A stretch of DNA of 64,000 bases from contig NZ_MWLO01000141.1 in NCBI RefSeq assembly GCF_002198735.1, forward strand, positions 62,001 through 126,000, given 5' to 3'. The first letter of the stretch is position 1, and each line of letters opens with the position of its first letter. A model generated the notes under the pieces. That model was not told the DNA's origin. It ran no database searches and saw only the letters and a list, made by a program, of their open reading frames with translations. Of the stretch, positions 44,298 through 52,928 are shown piece by piece. This DNA is from Ideonella sp. A 288 (GTDB lineage Bacteria > Pseudomonadota > Gammaproteobacteria > Burkholderiales > Burkholderiaceae_C). The position numbers were made by a program, and so were the translations under genes.

Positions 44298-44852
44298 TCA
44301 GTTCCTGAGGATCGCGTCGAGCAGCAGGCGGGCCCGGTGCCAGTCGCGGCGCACGGTGCGCTCGGTGAGGTCCAGCGCCTCGGCGATCTCGGTTTCGGTG
44401 TAGCCACCGAAGTAGCGCATCTCAACCACCTTGGCCAGGCGCGGCTCGGCCTCGGCTAGGGCGTCGAGGGCTTCATGCACCTGCTGCAACTCCACCTCGG
44501 CGGCGGGAAGCTGGTTCAGCACCTGGGTATCGAGCGTCTGCTGCTCGCAATCGCCGCCACGGCGCTGGGCCTGGCGTTCGCGCACGGCGTCGACGATCAC
44601 CGAGCGCATCACGCTGGAGGCATAGGCGAAGAAGGCCCGGCGGTCTTCGGCGCGGATCGCTCCGCCCTTGAGCACGCGCAGGTAGGACTCGTGCACCAGC
44701 ACCGTGGTGTCGAGGCAGTGGCTGCGGTTGCCGCCGCGCAGGCGCGAGCGCGCGAGCTTGCGCAGCTCGCCGTAGGCGGCGGCGAACAACGCGTCGCGCG
44801 CGCCGGTTTCGCCGGCGCTGGCACGCTGCACCCACTCGCTGATCTCGGTCAC
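44298..44852 (-). CDS. ECF RNA polymerase sigma factor (TIGR02999 / kinase-associated type)
   Basis: This 184-residue sigma factor has region 2 (about residues 20-95) with LDTTVLVHESYLRVL, where the usual acidic core-binding residues are replaced by Thr, and region 4 (about 135-175) with YTETEIAEALDLTERTVRRDW. No anti-sigma gene is adjacent. Groups of this type (TIGR02999, ECF43) associate with Ser/Thr kinases, and in Vibrio the EcfP/PknT pair is activated by threonine phosphorylation. Thr49 and Thr50 are candidate sites. I chose GTG 44852 because GGAGG lies upstream and upstream in-frame starts have no family match. Confidence 0.88.
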   Translation of the reverse strand: MTEISEWVQRASAGETGARDALFAAAYGELRKLARSRLRGGNRSHCLDTTVLVHESYLRVLKGGAIRAEDRRAFFAYASSVMRSVIVDAVRERQAQRRGGDCEQQTLDTQVLNQLPAAEVELQQVHEALDALAEAEPRLAKVVEMRYFGGYTETEIAEALDLTERTVRRDWHRARLLLDAILRN

Positions 44853-44935
44853 CCTGGCCCTCCGATGGCCATGGGATGTTAGGGGGGACGGGCAAGGCCG
44901 GTATCCCCAATCGTAGGGATGAAGCCGCCGGGAGC

Positions 44936-45859
44936 TCAGGCCTTCCGCGACAGCCCGACCAGCCGCGCCTGCAGCGCCGCGGCCGCCTCGAACAGCGCGC
45001 GCTCGAAGGGCTCGGCCAGCGGGCTGGGGGCGCGCAGCTCGGGCCTGACCAGGCCCACGTGGAAGGGGATCGACACCGACAGCGGCCGGATGTGCAGGCC
45101 CGGGCCGGCCAGTTCCAGCGCCGTCAGCGGGTTGACGATGGCCACGCCCAGGCCCTGGCGCACCAGCGCGCACACGGTGACGGCGCTGGCCGCCTCGACC
45201 GCCATCGTGCGCGCCACCGCCTGGCTTTCAAAAAGAGCGTCCACCGCCTGACGGTACGGATCGGCCCGCGCGAGGCTGACGAAGGCCTGCCCGGCGAAAT
45301 CGCGCGGGCGCAGCACGCGCCGGGCCAACAAGGGGTGGCCATCGGGCAGCACGGCCACCTCGTCGGCCTGCAGCAGCGGCTTCAGCGCCGTGGCCGGCGG
45401 CGCCTGCCGCGCCTCGACCAGGCCGAGGTCGAAGCGCTGCTCGGTGAGCTGCTGCTCGAGCAGCGGCGACTCCTGCGAGGTGATCGACAGACCGGCCTGC
45501 GGATGCCCCAGCAGGAAGCGGCGCGCGGCGTCGGGCAGCAGCGCATGGCCCAGCGCCGGCAGGCAGGCCAGCGCCAGCCGGCCTTGAGCGAACTCGCGCA
45601 GGCCCGCGGCCGCGGCGGCGATGCGCTCCAGGCCGATGAACGAGCGCTCCACCTCGTCGAGCAGGGCCATCGCCCGCACCGTGGGCCGCAGCCGGCCGCG
45701 CACGCGGTCGAACAAGGCCATGCCCAGCGTGCGTTCGAGCCGCGCGAGTTCGCGGCTGACGGTGGGTTGCGAGCTGCCCATGGCATCGGCCGCTCGGGTG
45801 ACGTGGCCGGCGGCCATCACGGCGCGGAACACCTCGATCTGGCGGTGGGTGAGCTTCAT
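44936..45859 (-). CDS. lysR: LysR family regulator, probably of lysA
   Basis: This 307-residue regulator has an N-terminal winged helix-turn-helix (residues 1-62, THRQIEVFRAVMAAGHVTRAADAMGSSQ is split across the recognition helices) and a C-terminal LysR effector domain. It is divergent from lysA with a 75-base gap, the classic lysR/lysA arrangement, where LysR with diaminopimelate activates lysA. The start MKLTHRQIEVF is unambiguous. A 23-base dyad covers its own start codon. Confidence 0.88.
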   Translation of the reverse strand: MKLTHRQIEVFRAVMAAGHVTRAADAMGSSQPTVSRELARLERTLGMALFDRVRGRLRPTVRAMALLDEVERSFIGLERIAAAAAGLREFAQGRLALACLPALGHALLPDAARRFLLGHPQAGLSITSQESPLLEQQLTEQRFDLGLVEARQAPPATALKPLLQADEVAVLPDGHPLLARRVLRPRDFAGQAFVSLARADPYRQAVDALFESQAVARTMAVEAASAVTVCALVRQGLGVAIVNPLTALELAGPGLHIRPLSVSIPFHVGLVRPELRAPSPLAEPFERALFEAAAALQARLVGLSRKA

Positions 45860-45878
45860 GCATATCGATTTTGCATGA
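45856..45878. promoter_or_regulatory. dyad, probable LysR-type operator
   Basis: TCATGCA, nine bases, TGCATGA form a perfect 7-bp inverted repeat that overlaps the lysR start codon and points into the lysR/lysA gap. A second palindrome TGCATGCA lies at 45899-45906 on the lysA side. The pair fits a LysR regulatory and activation site. Confidence 0.5.
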
Positions 45879-45934
45879 TCCAGTCGAATTTCTGTCATTG
45901 CATGCATTGCGAGGCCGACGCACCATCGCGTCCC

Positions 45935-47161
45935 ATGAACCCTTTCGCCCCGACCCTCCTGCGCCAGCTGGCGCAACAGCACGGCACGCCGCTGTGGGTG
46001 TACGACGCCGACACCGTGCGCGAGCGCATCGCCGAACTGCGGCCTTTCGACACCATCCGCTTCGCGCAGAAGGCCAACGCCAACATCCACCTGCTGCAGC
46101 TGATGCGCGCCCAGGGCGTGCGCGTCGATGCGGTGTCGCTGGGCGAGATCGAGCGCGCGCTGGCCGCCGGCTACGCGCCGGGCGACGCCGGCGAGATCGT
46201 CTTCACCGCCGACCTGCTGGACGCGGCCACGCTGGACCGCGTGGTGCGCGAGCGCATCCCCGTCAACGCCGGGTCGGTCGACATGCTGCACCAGCTGGGC
46301 CGGCGCTCGCCCGGCCACCGCGTGTGGCTGCGCATCAACCCGGGCTTCGGCCACGGCCACAGCAACAAGACCAACACCGGCGGCGAGCACAGCAAGCACG
46401 GCATCTGGCACGAGGACCTCGCGCAGGCGCTGGCGGCCATCGGCGCGCACGGCCTTCACCTGGTGGGCCTGCACATGCACATCGGCTCGGGCGTCGACTA
46501 CGGCCACTTGCAGCAGGTGTGCCAGGCGATGGTGGACCTGGCCGCGCGGGTGACGGGTCCGATCGAGGCCATCTCGGCCGGCGGCGGCCTGTCGATCCCC
46601 TACCGCGACGGCGAACCGCGCATCGACACGGCGCACTACTTCAGCCTGTGGGACGACGCGCGCCGCCGCATCGCCGCCGCGCGCGGCCACGCCATCCAGC
46701 TGGAGATCGAGCCCGGGCGCTTCCTGGTGGCCGAGTGCGGCGTGCTGGTGGCCGAGGTGCGCGCCACCAAGGCGATGGGCGCCAACCACTTCGTGCTGGT
46801 CGATGCCGGCTTCAACGACCTGATGCGGCCGTCGATGTACGGCAGCCACCATGGCATCGAGCTGCTGCCGGCCGACGAGCGGCCGCGCGCGCTGCGCCCG
46901 TCGGTGGTGGCCGGGCCGCTGTGCGAATCGGGCGACGTGTTCACGCAGGGCGAGGGCGGCGTGGTGCTGTCGCGCGAGCTGCCCGAGGCGCAGGTGGGCG
47001 ACCTGCTGGTGTTCCACGATGCCGGCGCCTATGGGGCCTCGATGTCCTCCAACTACAACAGCCGACCGCTCGCGGCGGAGGTGCTGGTTGACGGCGGTCA
47101 AGCGCGGCTGGTGCGGCGGCGGCAGACCATCCAGGAACTGCTGGCGCTCGAGATGCTTTAG
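45935..47161 (+). CDS. lysA: diaminopimelate decarboxylase
   Basis: This 408-residue pyridoxal-phosphate enzyme makes lysine from meso-diaminopimelate. It has the cofactor Lys in FAQKANANIHLLQL, HMHIGSG, SAGGGLSIPY, EPGRFLVAE and the second-subunit active-site block GPLCESGDVF, all typical of fold III decarboxylases. It is transcribed away from a LysR gene. No ribosome-binding site is obvious before ATG 45935, but the family start supports it. Confidence 0.93.
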   Translation: MNPFAPTLLRQLAQQHGTPLWVYDADTVRERIAELRPFDTIRFAQKANANIHLLQLMRAQGVRVDAVSLGEIERALAAGYAPGDAGEIVFTADLLDAATLDRVVRERIPVNAGSVDMLHQLGRRSPGHRVWLRINPGFGHGHSNKTNTGGEHSKHGIWHEDLAQALAAIGAHGLHLVGLHMHIGSGVDYGHLQQVCQAMVDLAARVTGPIEAISAGGGLSIPYRDGEPRIDTAHYFSLWDDARRRIAAARGHAIQLEIEPGRFLVAECGVLVAEVRATKAMGANHFVLVDAGFNDLMRPSMYGSHHGIELLPADERPRALRPSVVAGPLCESGDVFTQGEGGVVLSRELPEAQVGDLLVFHDAGAYGASMSSNYNSRPLAAEVLVDGGQARLVRRRQTIQELLALEML

Positions 47162-47247
47162 CCAGATCAACGACTTGGCTACAAAAGGTGTCGAGACTTC
47201 ACGCCGCGCGGAGGAGTGCCTAGCATCGGGGCCAGGAGGCGATCCGT

Positions 47248-47979
47248 GTGGATCGGGCACCCATGAGACCGTTCAACGACACCGCCGCGCTCGGCACTTC
47301 ACAGAGGGCCGTGCTGCCGATCCCGCTGGCGGTGCCCCTCTCGGAACCACCGGCCGCACCGCAGTTGGTGGTGCGGGTGGCCCGGCCGCAGGACGCGCCG
47401 GCGATCGATGCCTTGCGTTTCGCCTCTTACGCGGCGGCGCCTTGGTTCCCCGGTCTGGACATGTCGGCATTGAAGCGCGAGCGCGACCACCCCGACACCC
47501 GGGTGCTGCTGATCGAGCGCGACGGCATGCTGCTGTCCACCGTGGCCGTGACGCTGCTGCGCTCGGCACGTGCCGTGGGCGACCTGCTCGAGAACCCAGT
47601 GCCCGACGACCTGGCGGACGAACTGCCGGCGGTGGTGCTGCAGCGCGCGGCCTCGGCGGTGGGGCAGCGCGGCCTCGGGCTGCTGCCGATCATGCGGCAC
47701 CACTACATCAGCGCCGCCCAGCGCTGCGGCGCACGGGTTCTGTTGTCGGCCCATGCGGCGGGCACGCCCAACCTGTCGTGCATGTCCAAGCTGGGCTACC
47801 GGCTCACGCCGGTGGGCCTGCGGCGGCCTGAAAACAGCGTGCTGGCGGCCGATACCCAGGTCATCGTCTCCAGCCTGCCGCGCAGCCAGTTCGCCACCGC
47901 CCTCGACGGGCTCGAATCGAACTATCCCGAGGCCCTGGCCAACTCGCGCTGGCGCGGCGAGCCCCTGCGGCTGGCCTGA
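47248..47979 (+). CDS. GNAT-fold protein resembling N-acyl amino acid synthase (FeeM-like)
   Basis: This 243-residue protein starts at GTG 47248, eight bases after a perfect AGGAGG. The segment VVRVARPQDAPAIDALRFASY followed by TRVLLIERDGMLLSTVAVTLLR looks like the start of a FeeM/autoinducer-synthase-like acyltransferase, and MRHHYISAAQRCGARVLLSAH fits the acceptor-side half. Such enzymes use acyl-ACP to make N-acyl amino acids, but this assignment is by resemblance only. The gene is alone and ends at a strong terminator. Confidence 0.65.
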   Translation: MDRAPMRPFNDTAALGTSQRAVLPIPLAVPLSEPPAAPQLVVRVARPQDAPAIDALRFASYAAAPWFPGLDMSALKRERDHPDTRVLLIERDGMLLSTVAVTLLRSARAVGDLLENPVPDDLADELPAVVLQRAASAVGQRGLGLLPIMRHHYISAAQRCGARVLLSAHAAGTPNLSCMSKLGYRLTPVGLRRPENSVLAADTQVIVSSLPRSQFATALDGLESNYPEALANSRWRGEPLRLA

Positions 47980-48001
47980 ATCCACCCGCAACGGGACGAC
48001 A

Positions 48002-48027
48002 AAAAGGGCCGCCGAAGCGGCCCTTTT
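48002..48027. terminator. strong bidirectional Rho-independent terminator
   Basis: AAAAGGGCCGC, loop CGAA, GCGGCCCTTTT is a perfect 11-bp stem with A/T flanks, so it has a T-run in both directions. It lies 22 bases after the rightward gene ending at 47979 and 25 bases after the leftward TRAP operon ending at 48053. Confidence 0.92.
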
Positions 48028-48052
48028 CAGCGGGCGCCGGGGTATTGGCCCG

Positions 48053-49093
48053 TCAGCCCTTGCCGTGCTTGGCGATCAGCGACTTGGCGGTTTCCAGCAG
48101 CGCGGCACCCTTGAAGCCGCGCTTGTCCATGTCGGCCACCCATTCGTCGTCGACGCGGCTGGACAGCTTGATGAACTCCTGCGCCTCGGCGGCCGTGAAG
48201 GTGTGGATCTGGTTGCCGCGGTCGACCGCCGCCTTGCGGCCGATGGCGTCGTTGCCCTGCTGGGTCTTGCCCAGCCAGGCCGAGGTGGCCAGGCCCGAGT
48301 TGGCGTCGATCACCTTCTTGAGGTCGGGCGCCAGCGAGTCGTACTTCGCCTTGTTCATCGCCATCACGAAGGTGGTGGTGTACAGCGCCGGGCCGCTGGC
48401 CGGGAACTCGCTGTGGAACTTGGTGAGTTCGTGCACCTTGACCGAGGGCACCACCTCCCAGGGGATGGCGCAGGCCTCGACCGTGCCCTTGGACAGCGCG
48501 TCCGGGATCTGCGGCAGCGGCATGCCCACCGGCGTGGCGCCCACCGAACCCAGCATCTTGGTGATCTGCCGGGTCGGGCCGCGCACCTTCATGCCCTTCA
48601 GGTCGGCCGGGCTCTTGATCATCTTGCTGACCGAATGGAACATGCCCGGGCCGTGCACCTGCAGCGCGATGACGTGCGTTTCCTTGAACTCGTCGGGGCA
48701 CTGGGTGCTGAAGTACTCCCAGTAGGCCTTGGAGGTGGCCTCGGCGTTGTTCATCATGAACGGCAGTTCGAAGACCTCGATGCGCGGAAAGCGACCCGCG
48801 GTGTTGCCCGGCAGCGTCCACACCACGTCGACCACGCCGTCGCGCGCCTGGTCGTACAGCTGCACCGGGGTGCCGCCGAGCTGCATGGCCGGGTAGGCCT
48901 CGAACTTGATGCGGCCACCCGACTCCTTCTCGACCTTCTCCATCCACGGCTTGTGCATCGTCAGCCAGACGTTGGACAAGGGCGCCATGAAGGTGTGGAA
49001 CTTCAGCGTGACGGCCTGCTGGGCGAAGCCCATGAGGTGGGGAACTCCGAGGGCCGACGCGGCAGCGCCCTGGATCAGTGAACGGCGTTTCAT
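48053..49093 (-). CDS. TRAP transporter substrate-binding protein (DctP family), catabolic operon
   Basis: This 346-residue periplasmic receptor has a signal peptide with an RR pair (MKRRSLIQGAAASALG), so Tat export is possible. It has DctP hallmarks (LKFHTFMAPLSNVWLT at the mature start, GPGMFHSVSKMIKSPADLKGMKVRGPT around the ligand Arg). AAGGAG precedes ATG 49093. It is the last gene of the leftward Rieske/GS-like/ferredoxin/TRAP operon and presumably imports the substrate of that pathway. Confidence 0.92.
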   Translation of the reverse strand: MKRRSLIQGAAASALGVPHLMGFAQQAVTLKFHTFMAPLSNVWLTMHKPWMEKVEKESGGRIKFEAYPAMQLGGTPVQLYDQARDGVVDVVWTLPGNTAGRFPRIEVFELPFMMNNAEATSKAYWEYFSTQCPDEFKETHVIALQVHGPGMFHSVSKMIKSPADLKGMKVRGPTRQITKMLGSVGATPVGMPLPQIPDALSKGTVEACAIPWEVVPSVKVHELTKFHSEFPASGPALYTTTFVMAMNKAKYDSLAPDLKKVIDANSGLATSAWLGKTQQGNDAIGRKAAVDRGNQIHTFTAAEAQEFIKLSSRVDDEWVADMDKRGFKGAALLETAKSLIAKHGKG

Positions 49094-49175
49094 GGCGGGT
49101 CTCCTTGCGGGAAATTGGGCTGGGCGGGAACTTAACGGCCGGGGCGCGGCGCAGTGCTCGCGGTTTACCCGTAGG

Positions 49176-50492
49176 TCAACCGACGTACTTCACCAGCCAC
49201 AGCGAAATCGGCGGGAACAGTAGCAGCAGCACCGTGCGCAGCGTGTCGCTGATCAGGAAGGGCATCACCCCGCGGTAGCTCTCGCCGATGGGCACGTCGC
49301 GGGCCATCGAATTGACGACGTAGACGTTCAGCCCCACCGGCGGTGCCAGCATGCCGAAGCCCACGGTCATCAGCACCATGATGCCGAACCAGATGGCGGT
49401 GAGCTCCTTGGTCATGCCCAGGTCCAGGCCCATGATCATCGGGAAGAAGATCGGGATGGTGAGCAGGATCATCGACAACTCGTCCATCACCGCCCCCAGC
49501 ACCACGTAGAACAGCAGCATCGCCGAGACCACCATCAGCGGCGGCAGGCCCCAGCCATGCACCACGCTGGCCAGTTGCGTGGGCACCTGCGTCAGCGCCA
49601 GGGCCGAGTTCATCAGGTCGGCGCCGATGAAGATCATGAAGATCATGGCCGACGATTCGGCGGTGGCATAGAAGCACTGCTTGAACTTGCTCCAGTTGAT
49701 CTCGCGCTTCATCAGCGCGGCGATGAAGGTGGCCGCCGAGCCCACCGCGGCGCCCTCGGTAGGCGTGAACTTGCCGCCGTAGATGCCGCCGAAGACGATG
49801 AGGAAGACGATGGCGATCGGCGCGATGCCGGCCAGCGAGCGCAGCGTGATGGCCGGCGCCTCGTCGTGCTCGGGGGCCTGGCCCGGCACCAGCCGCACGT
49901 AGATGGCAATGGCAACCATGTAGCCCAGCATCGCGATGATGCCGGGCACCATCGCGGCGGCGAACAGCTTGGCGATGTTCTGCTCGGTGAGGATGGCGTA
50001 GATGACCAGCGGCACCGACGGCGGGATCAGGATGCCCAGCGTGCCGCCAGCGGCCAGCGTGCCGGTGGACAGGCGCCCGCTGTAGCCGTGGCGCCGCATC
50101 TCGGGCAGGGCCACCGAGGTGATGGTGGCCGCCGTGGCCACCGACGAGCCGCAGATCGAGCCGAAGGCCGCGCTGGCCAGCACCGCGGCCATCGCCAGGC
50201 CACCGCGAAAGCGCCCCATCACCGCCGCGGCAAACTCGAACAGCGCCTTCGAGATGCCGCCCTGCGTGGCGAAGTTGCCCATCAGGATGAACAACGGGAT
50301 CACGCTCAGGTCATAACTGGCAAAGCGAGCGAAGGCCTGGGTGTTCAGGAAGCTGGCCAGCGGCATCCAGCCGGCCTGCAGCACGTAGCCGATGGCGCCG
50401 GCCGCGAACATGGCCACCGAGATCGGCGTGCGCAGGGCCATCAGCCCCAGCATCATCGCGAAGATGAGCACGGTCAGGGTGATCGGCGTCAT
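49176..50492 (-). CDS. TRAP transporter large permease (DctM family)
   Basis: This 438-residue inner-membrane protein has about 12 hydrophobic helices, PLFILMGNFA near residue 65, FGSICGSSVATAATIT, and ILIPPSVPLVIYA and LAPPVGLNVYV, the two symmetry-related DctM segments. The ATG at 50492 overlaps the DctQ stop by four bases. Complete and of normal length. Confidence 0.93.
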   Translation of the reverse strand: MTPITLTVLIFAMMLGLMALRTPISVAMFAAGAIGYVLQAGWMPLASFLNTQAFARFASYDLSVIPLFILMGNFATQGGISKALFEFAAAVMGRFRGGLAMAAVLASAAFGSICGSSVATAATITSVALPEMRRHGYSGRLSTGTLAAGGTLGILIPPSVPLVIYAILTEQNIAKLFAAAMVPGIIAMLGYMVAIAIYVRLVPGQAPEHDEAPAITLRSLAGIAPIAIVFLIVFGGIYGGKFTPTEGAAVGSAATFIAALMKREINWSKFKQCFYATAESSAMIFMIFIGADLMNSALALTQVPTQLASVVHGWGLPPLMVVSAMLLFYVVLGAVMDELSMILLTIPIFFPMIMGLDLGMTKELTAIWFGIMVLMTVGFGMLAPPVGLNVYVVNSMARDVPIGESYRGVMPFLISDTLRTVLLLLFPPISLWLVKYVG

Positions 50493-50968
50493 GCCGCGTC
50501 TCCGGGCAGGTCGAAGCCACGCAGGGCCTGGGCCAGGGCGATGACCACGGTGAGCGCCAGCGGCGGCACCATGCCGGCGTAGACCACCCACTCGGGAAAG
50601 CCCAGCATCATCGAGCCCGACTGGCTGGTCCAGGCGTTGAGCCCGCCGACCACCGTGCGCCAGGTGAGCAGCCCCATGCACACCGCCAGCAGCAGCGCGC
50701 CCAGCCGGTCGAGCGCGGCATTGGTGGCCTCCGACGCCTTGGCGGTGAAGAAGTCGACGATGATGTTGGCGCGCCGGATCTGGCACCAGGGCATGAACAG
50801 CGCCACCGCCGCGCCGGCGGCCGAACCGGAGAGTTCGAAATCGCCGACGATCGTCCAGCCGGTGGTGTTGCGCCCGATCAGGCTGACGCAGGTCATCAGC
50901 GTGATCACGGTGAGCAGCACGCCCGCGGCGATCGCGCACAGCTTGGCCAGGTTCTCCAGGATCTTCAA
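50489..50968 (-). CDS. TRAP transporter small permease (DctQ family), TTG start
   Basis: This 159-residue protein has four predicted hydrophobic segments, typical of DctQ. The start appears to be TTG at 50968, because GAGGAG lies just upstream and no closer ATG or GTG exists in frame; the next in-frame start is far upstream and would add a Cys-rich, non-family leader. It follows the ferredoxin gene by 37 bases and overlaps the large permease gene. Confidence 0.85.
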   Translation of the reverse strand: MKILENLAKLCAIAAGVLLTVITLMTCVSLIGRNTTGWTIVGDFELSGSAAGAAVALFMPWCQIRRANIIVDFFTAKASEATNAALDRLGALLLAVCMGLLTWRTVVGGLNAWTSQSGSMMLGFPEWVVYAGMVPPLALTVVIALAQALRGFDLPGDAA

Positions 50969-51005
50969 GGCGTCTCCTCGTTCCGTTGCGACCCGTTTTG
51001 CGGGT

Positions 51006-51329
51006 TCAGTACTGCCGCGAGGGCAGGCGCACGCGCAGGCCATCGAGCGAGGCGTCGAGCAGGATCTGGCAGCTCAGGCGGCTGGTCGGCTCGCGCAGCA
51101 CTGCGGTCATGTCGAGCATCGCCTGCTCGTCGCTGCCCGGGGCCGGCAGCCGCGCCGCCCAGGCCGGGTCGACGATGACATGGCAGGTGGCGCAGGTGAG
51201 GCAGCCGCCGCAGTCGGCGGCGATCTGCGCGATGCCGGCGCTGGTGGCGGCGCGCATCAGGCTGCGGCCCGGCTTGGCGCGCAAGGTCTGCTCGTGGCCA
51301 TCGTCGTGCTGGAAGTGGAGCGTGATCAT
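51006..51329 (-). CDS. [2Fe-2S] ferredoxin
   Basis: This 107-residue electron carrier has the cluster ligands Cys40, Cys46, Cys49 and Cys87 (spacing C-x5-C-x2-C-x37-C), the putidaredoxin/adrenodoxin-type pattern, plus an extra Cys43 inside the loop. It lies between the GS-like ligase and the TRAP genes in an operon whose first gene is a Rieske oxygenase, so it probably delivers electrons to that oxygenase. No reductase gene is present in the operon. Confidence 0.9.
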   Translation of the reverse strand: MITLHFQHDDGHEQTLRAKPGRSLMRAATSAGIAQIAADCGGCLTCATCHVIVDPAWAARLPAPGSDEQAMLDMTAVLREPTSRLSCQILLDASLDGLRVRLPSRQY

Positions 51330-51455
51330 GGGGGTGGGCGGTTCTCTGCGGCCGGTCGCGGCCGCGATTCTCTGTGCAGCCACGGCGCCGCTGCGTCATG
51401 GTGCCCGGCTAGCTGATATGCCACCTCGGCATGGCAGCCTGCGCGGGCCATGAGT

Positions 51456-52928
51456 TCAGTAGCGACTGAAGTATTCACGGCGCTGCCACTGTGCCTTGTC
51501 TTCGGCGGCGTCGTGCCGGCTCAGTTCGGACCGCTTGACGCGTTGCAGGCAGCGCACGAGCGGGTCACCGAAGGCGGCCACCATCGCCGCGTCGTCGGTC
51601 AAGGCCTGCAGCGCCGCACCCAGGCCGGTGGGCAGCAGGCGGTCGCTGCCGGCGTAGGGCGCCTCGGTGGCCGGCGGTGGGACCAGCCGCCGTCGCAGCC
51701 CGTCGAGCCCCGCATGCACCTGCGCGGCGATGTAGAGGTAGGGGTTGGCCATCGGCTCGCCGATGCGGTTCTCGACGCGGGTGGCGGGGTCACCGGCACC
51801 GCCGATCACGCGCAGCATCGCGCCGCGGTTGTCGCGGCCCCACACCGCGGCCATCGGCGCCAGCGCGTTGGGCCGGAAGCGGCCGAAGCCGTTGACCGTG
51901 GGGGTGCAGAACACGGCCGTGCCGGCGGCATGCTCGATCAGGCCGGCCAGGTAATGCGCGCCGGTGTCGGACAAGGTGTGGCACGCATCGCCGGGGGTGC
52001 TGCCAGGCGCGGGCGCGTCCCGAACCATCGCATTGCGGCCACTGGCCAGGTCGACCAGCGACTGGTGCAGGTGCCAGCCGCTGGCCATCACCTGCGGAAA
52101 GGGCGGCCGGCAGACGAAGCTGGCGTGGTAGCCGGCGCGCCGCAGCGCCTGCCTGACACCATTCCGAAAGCGCACCATGTCGTCGGCGGCGGTGAGCGCG
52201 TCGGTGGCGTCGAACACGGCCTCGACCTGGCTCGGGCCCAGCTCGATCTCGAGCGAGCGCAGCGACAACCCCAGGCCCTGCGCGGTGTGCTGCACGATGC
52301 GCAGCGGCTCGTCGGCCTGGTCGGCCCAGCCCTCGGCCAGCAGGTTGTAGCCGGGGTGGATCATCGACACCGCGGGCGGCTCGCCGGGCCAGTCGGCCTG
52401 GGCCGGGTCGAGCCGGCCGTCGTCGATGCGGTAGATGTGGAACTCGACCTCGAGCCCGCAGCGCAGGCCGTGGCCGGTGGCGGCCAGCGTCGCCAGCGCC
52501 TGCTGCAGCGCACGGCGCGGATCGATGGCCACCGGCGTGCCGTCGACGTGCCAGGGCTGCGCCCGCATCCAGCCGGTGCCGCCGGCCCAGGGCAGCACGC
52601 ACAGGCTGGCCGGGTCGGGCAGCATCATCAGGTTGTTGGCGAAGCCGAAGCCGGGCAACTCTTCCAGCGCACCGGGCTCGAACACCGGGTAGGCGGTGCG
52701 GTCGGAGGTGTCTTTCAGCATCAGCGTGCTGACCATGCCCAGGCCGTCGTGCAGCGCATCGGCCACCGCGTGGGGCATCAGCGTCTTGCCGCGCAGCACG
52801 CCGTGCAGGTCGCACCAGCCGATGCGGACGCGCTCGAGCCTCCACTCGGCGATGTGCTGCAGCGCGCGCTCGCAGGCCACCGCCCGCGGCGCGTCGTGCA
52901 CGCCGCAGCGCTGGGCAAAGCCGCTCAC
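51456..52928 (-). CDS. glutamine-synthetase-like ligase (GlnA3/GlnT-type)
   Basis: This 490-residue enzyme has the glutamine synthetase fold: an N-terminal beta-grasp (IGWCDLHGVLRGKTL), GLEVEFHIY with metal-binding Glu, GWHLHQSL, NGFGRFRPN in place of the usual NSYKRL, and ENRIGEPMANPYLYIAAQVHAGLDGL. The regulatory adenylylation Tyr region is not recognisable. It is therefore probably a gamma-glutamyl ligase for an amine, not the housekeeping enzyme. The GTG start at 52928 overlaps the Rieske oxygenase stop (GTGA), so the two are tightly coupled. Confidence 0.88.
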   Translation of the reverse strand: MSGFAQRCGVHDAPRAVACERALQHIAEWRLERVRIGWCDLHGVLRGKTLMPHAVADALHDGLGMVSTLMLKDTSDRTAYPVFEPGALEELPGFGFANNLMMLPDPASLCVLPWAGGTGWMRAQPWHVDGTPVAIDPRRALQQALATLAATGHGLRCGLEVEFHIYRIDDGRLDPAQADWPGEPPAVSMIHPGYNLLAEGWADQADEPLRIVQHTAQGLGLSLRSLEIELGPSQVEAVFDATDALTAADDMVRFRNGVRQALRRAGYHASFVCRPPFPQVMASGWHLHQSLVDLASGRNAMVRDAPAPGSTPGDACHTLSDTGAHYLAGLIEHAAGTAVFCTPTVNGFGRFRPNALAPMAAVWGRDNRGAMLRVIGGAGDPATRVENRIGEPMANPYLYIAAQVHAGLDGLRRRLVPPPATEAPYAGSDRLLPTGLGAALQALTDDAAMVAAFGDPLVRCLQRVKRSELSRHDAAEDKAQWQRREYFSRY

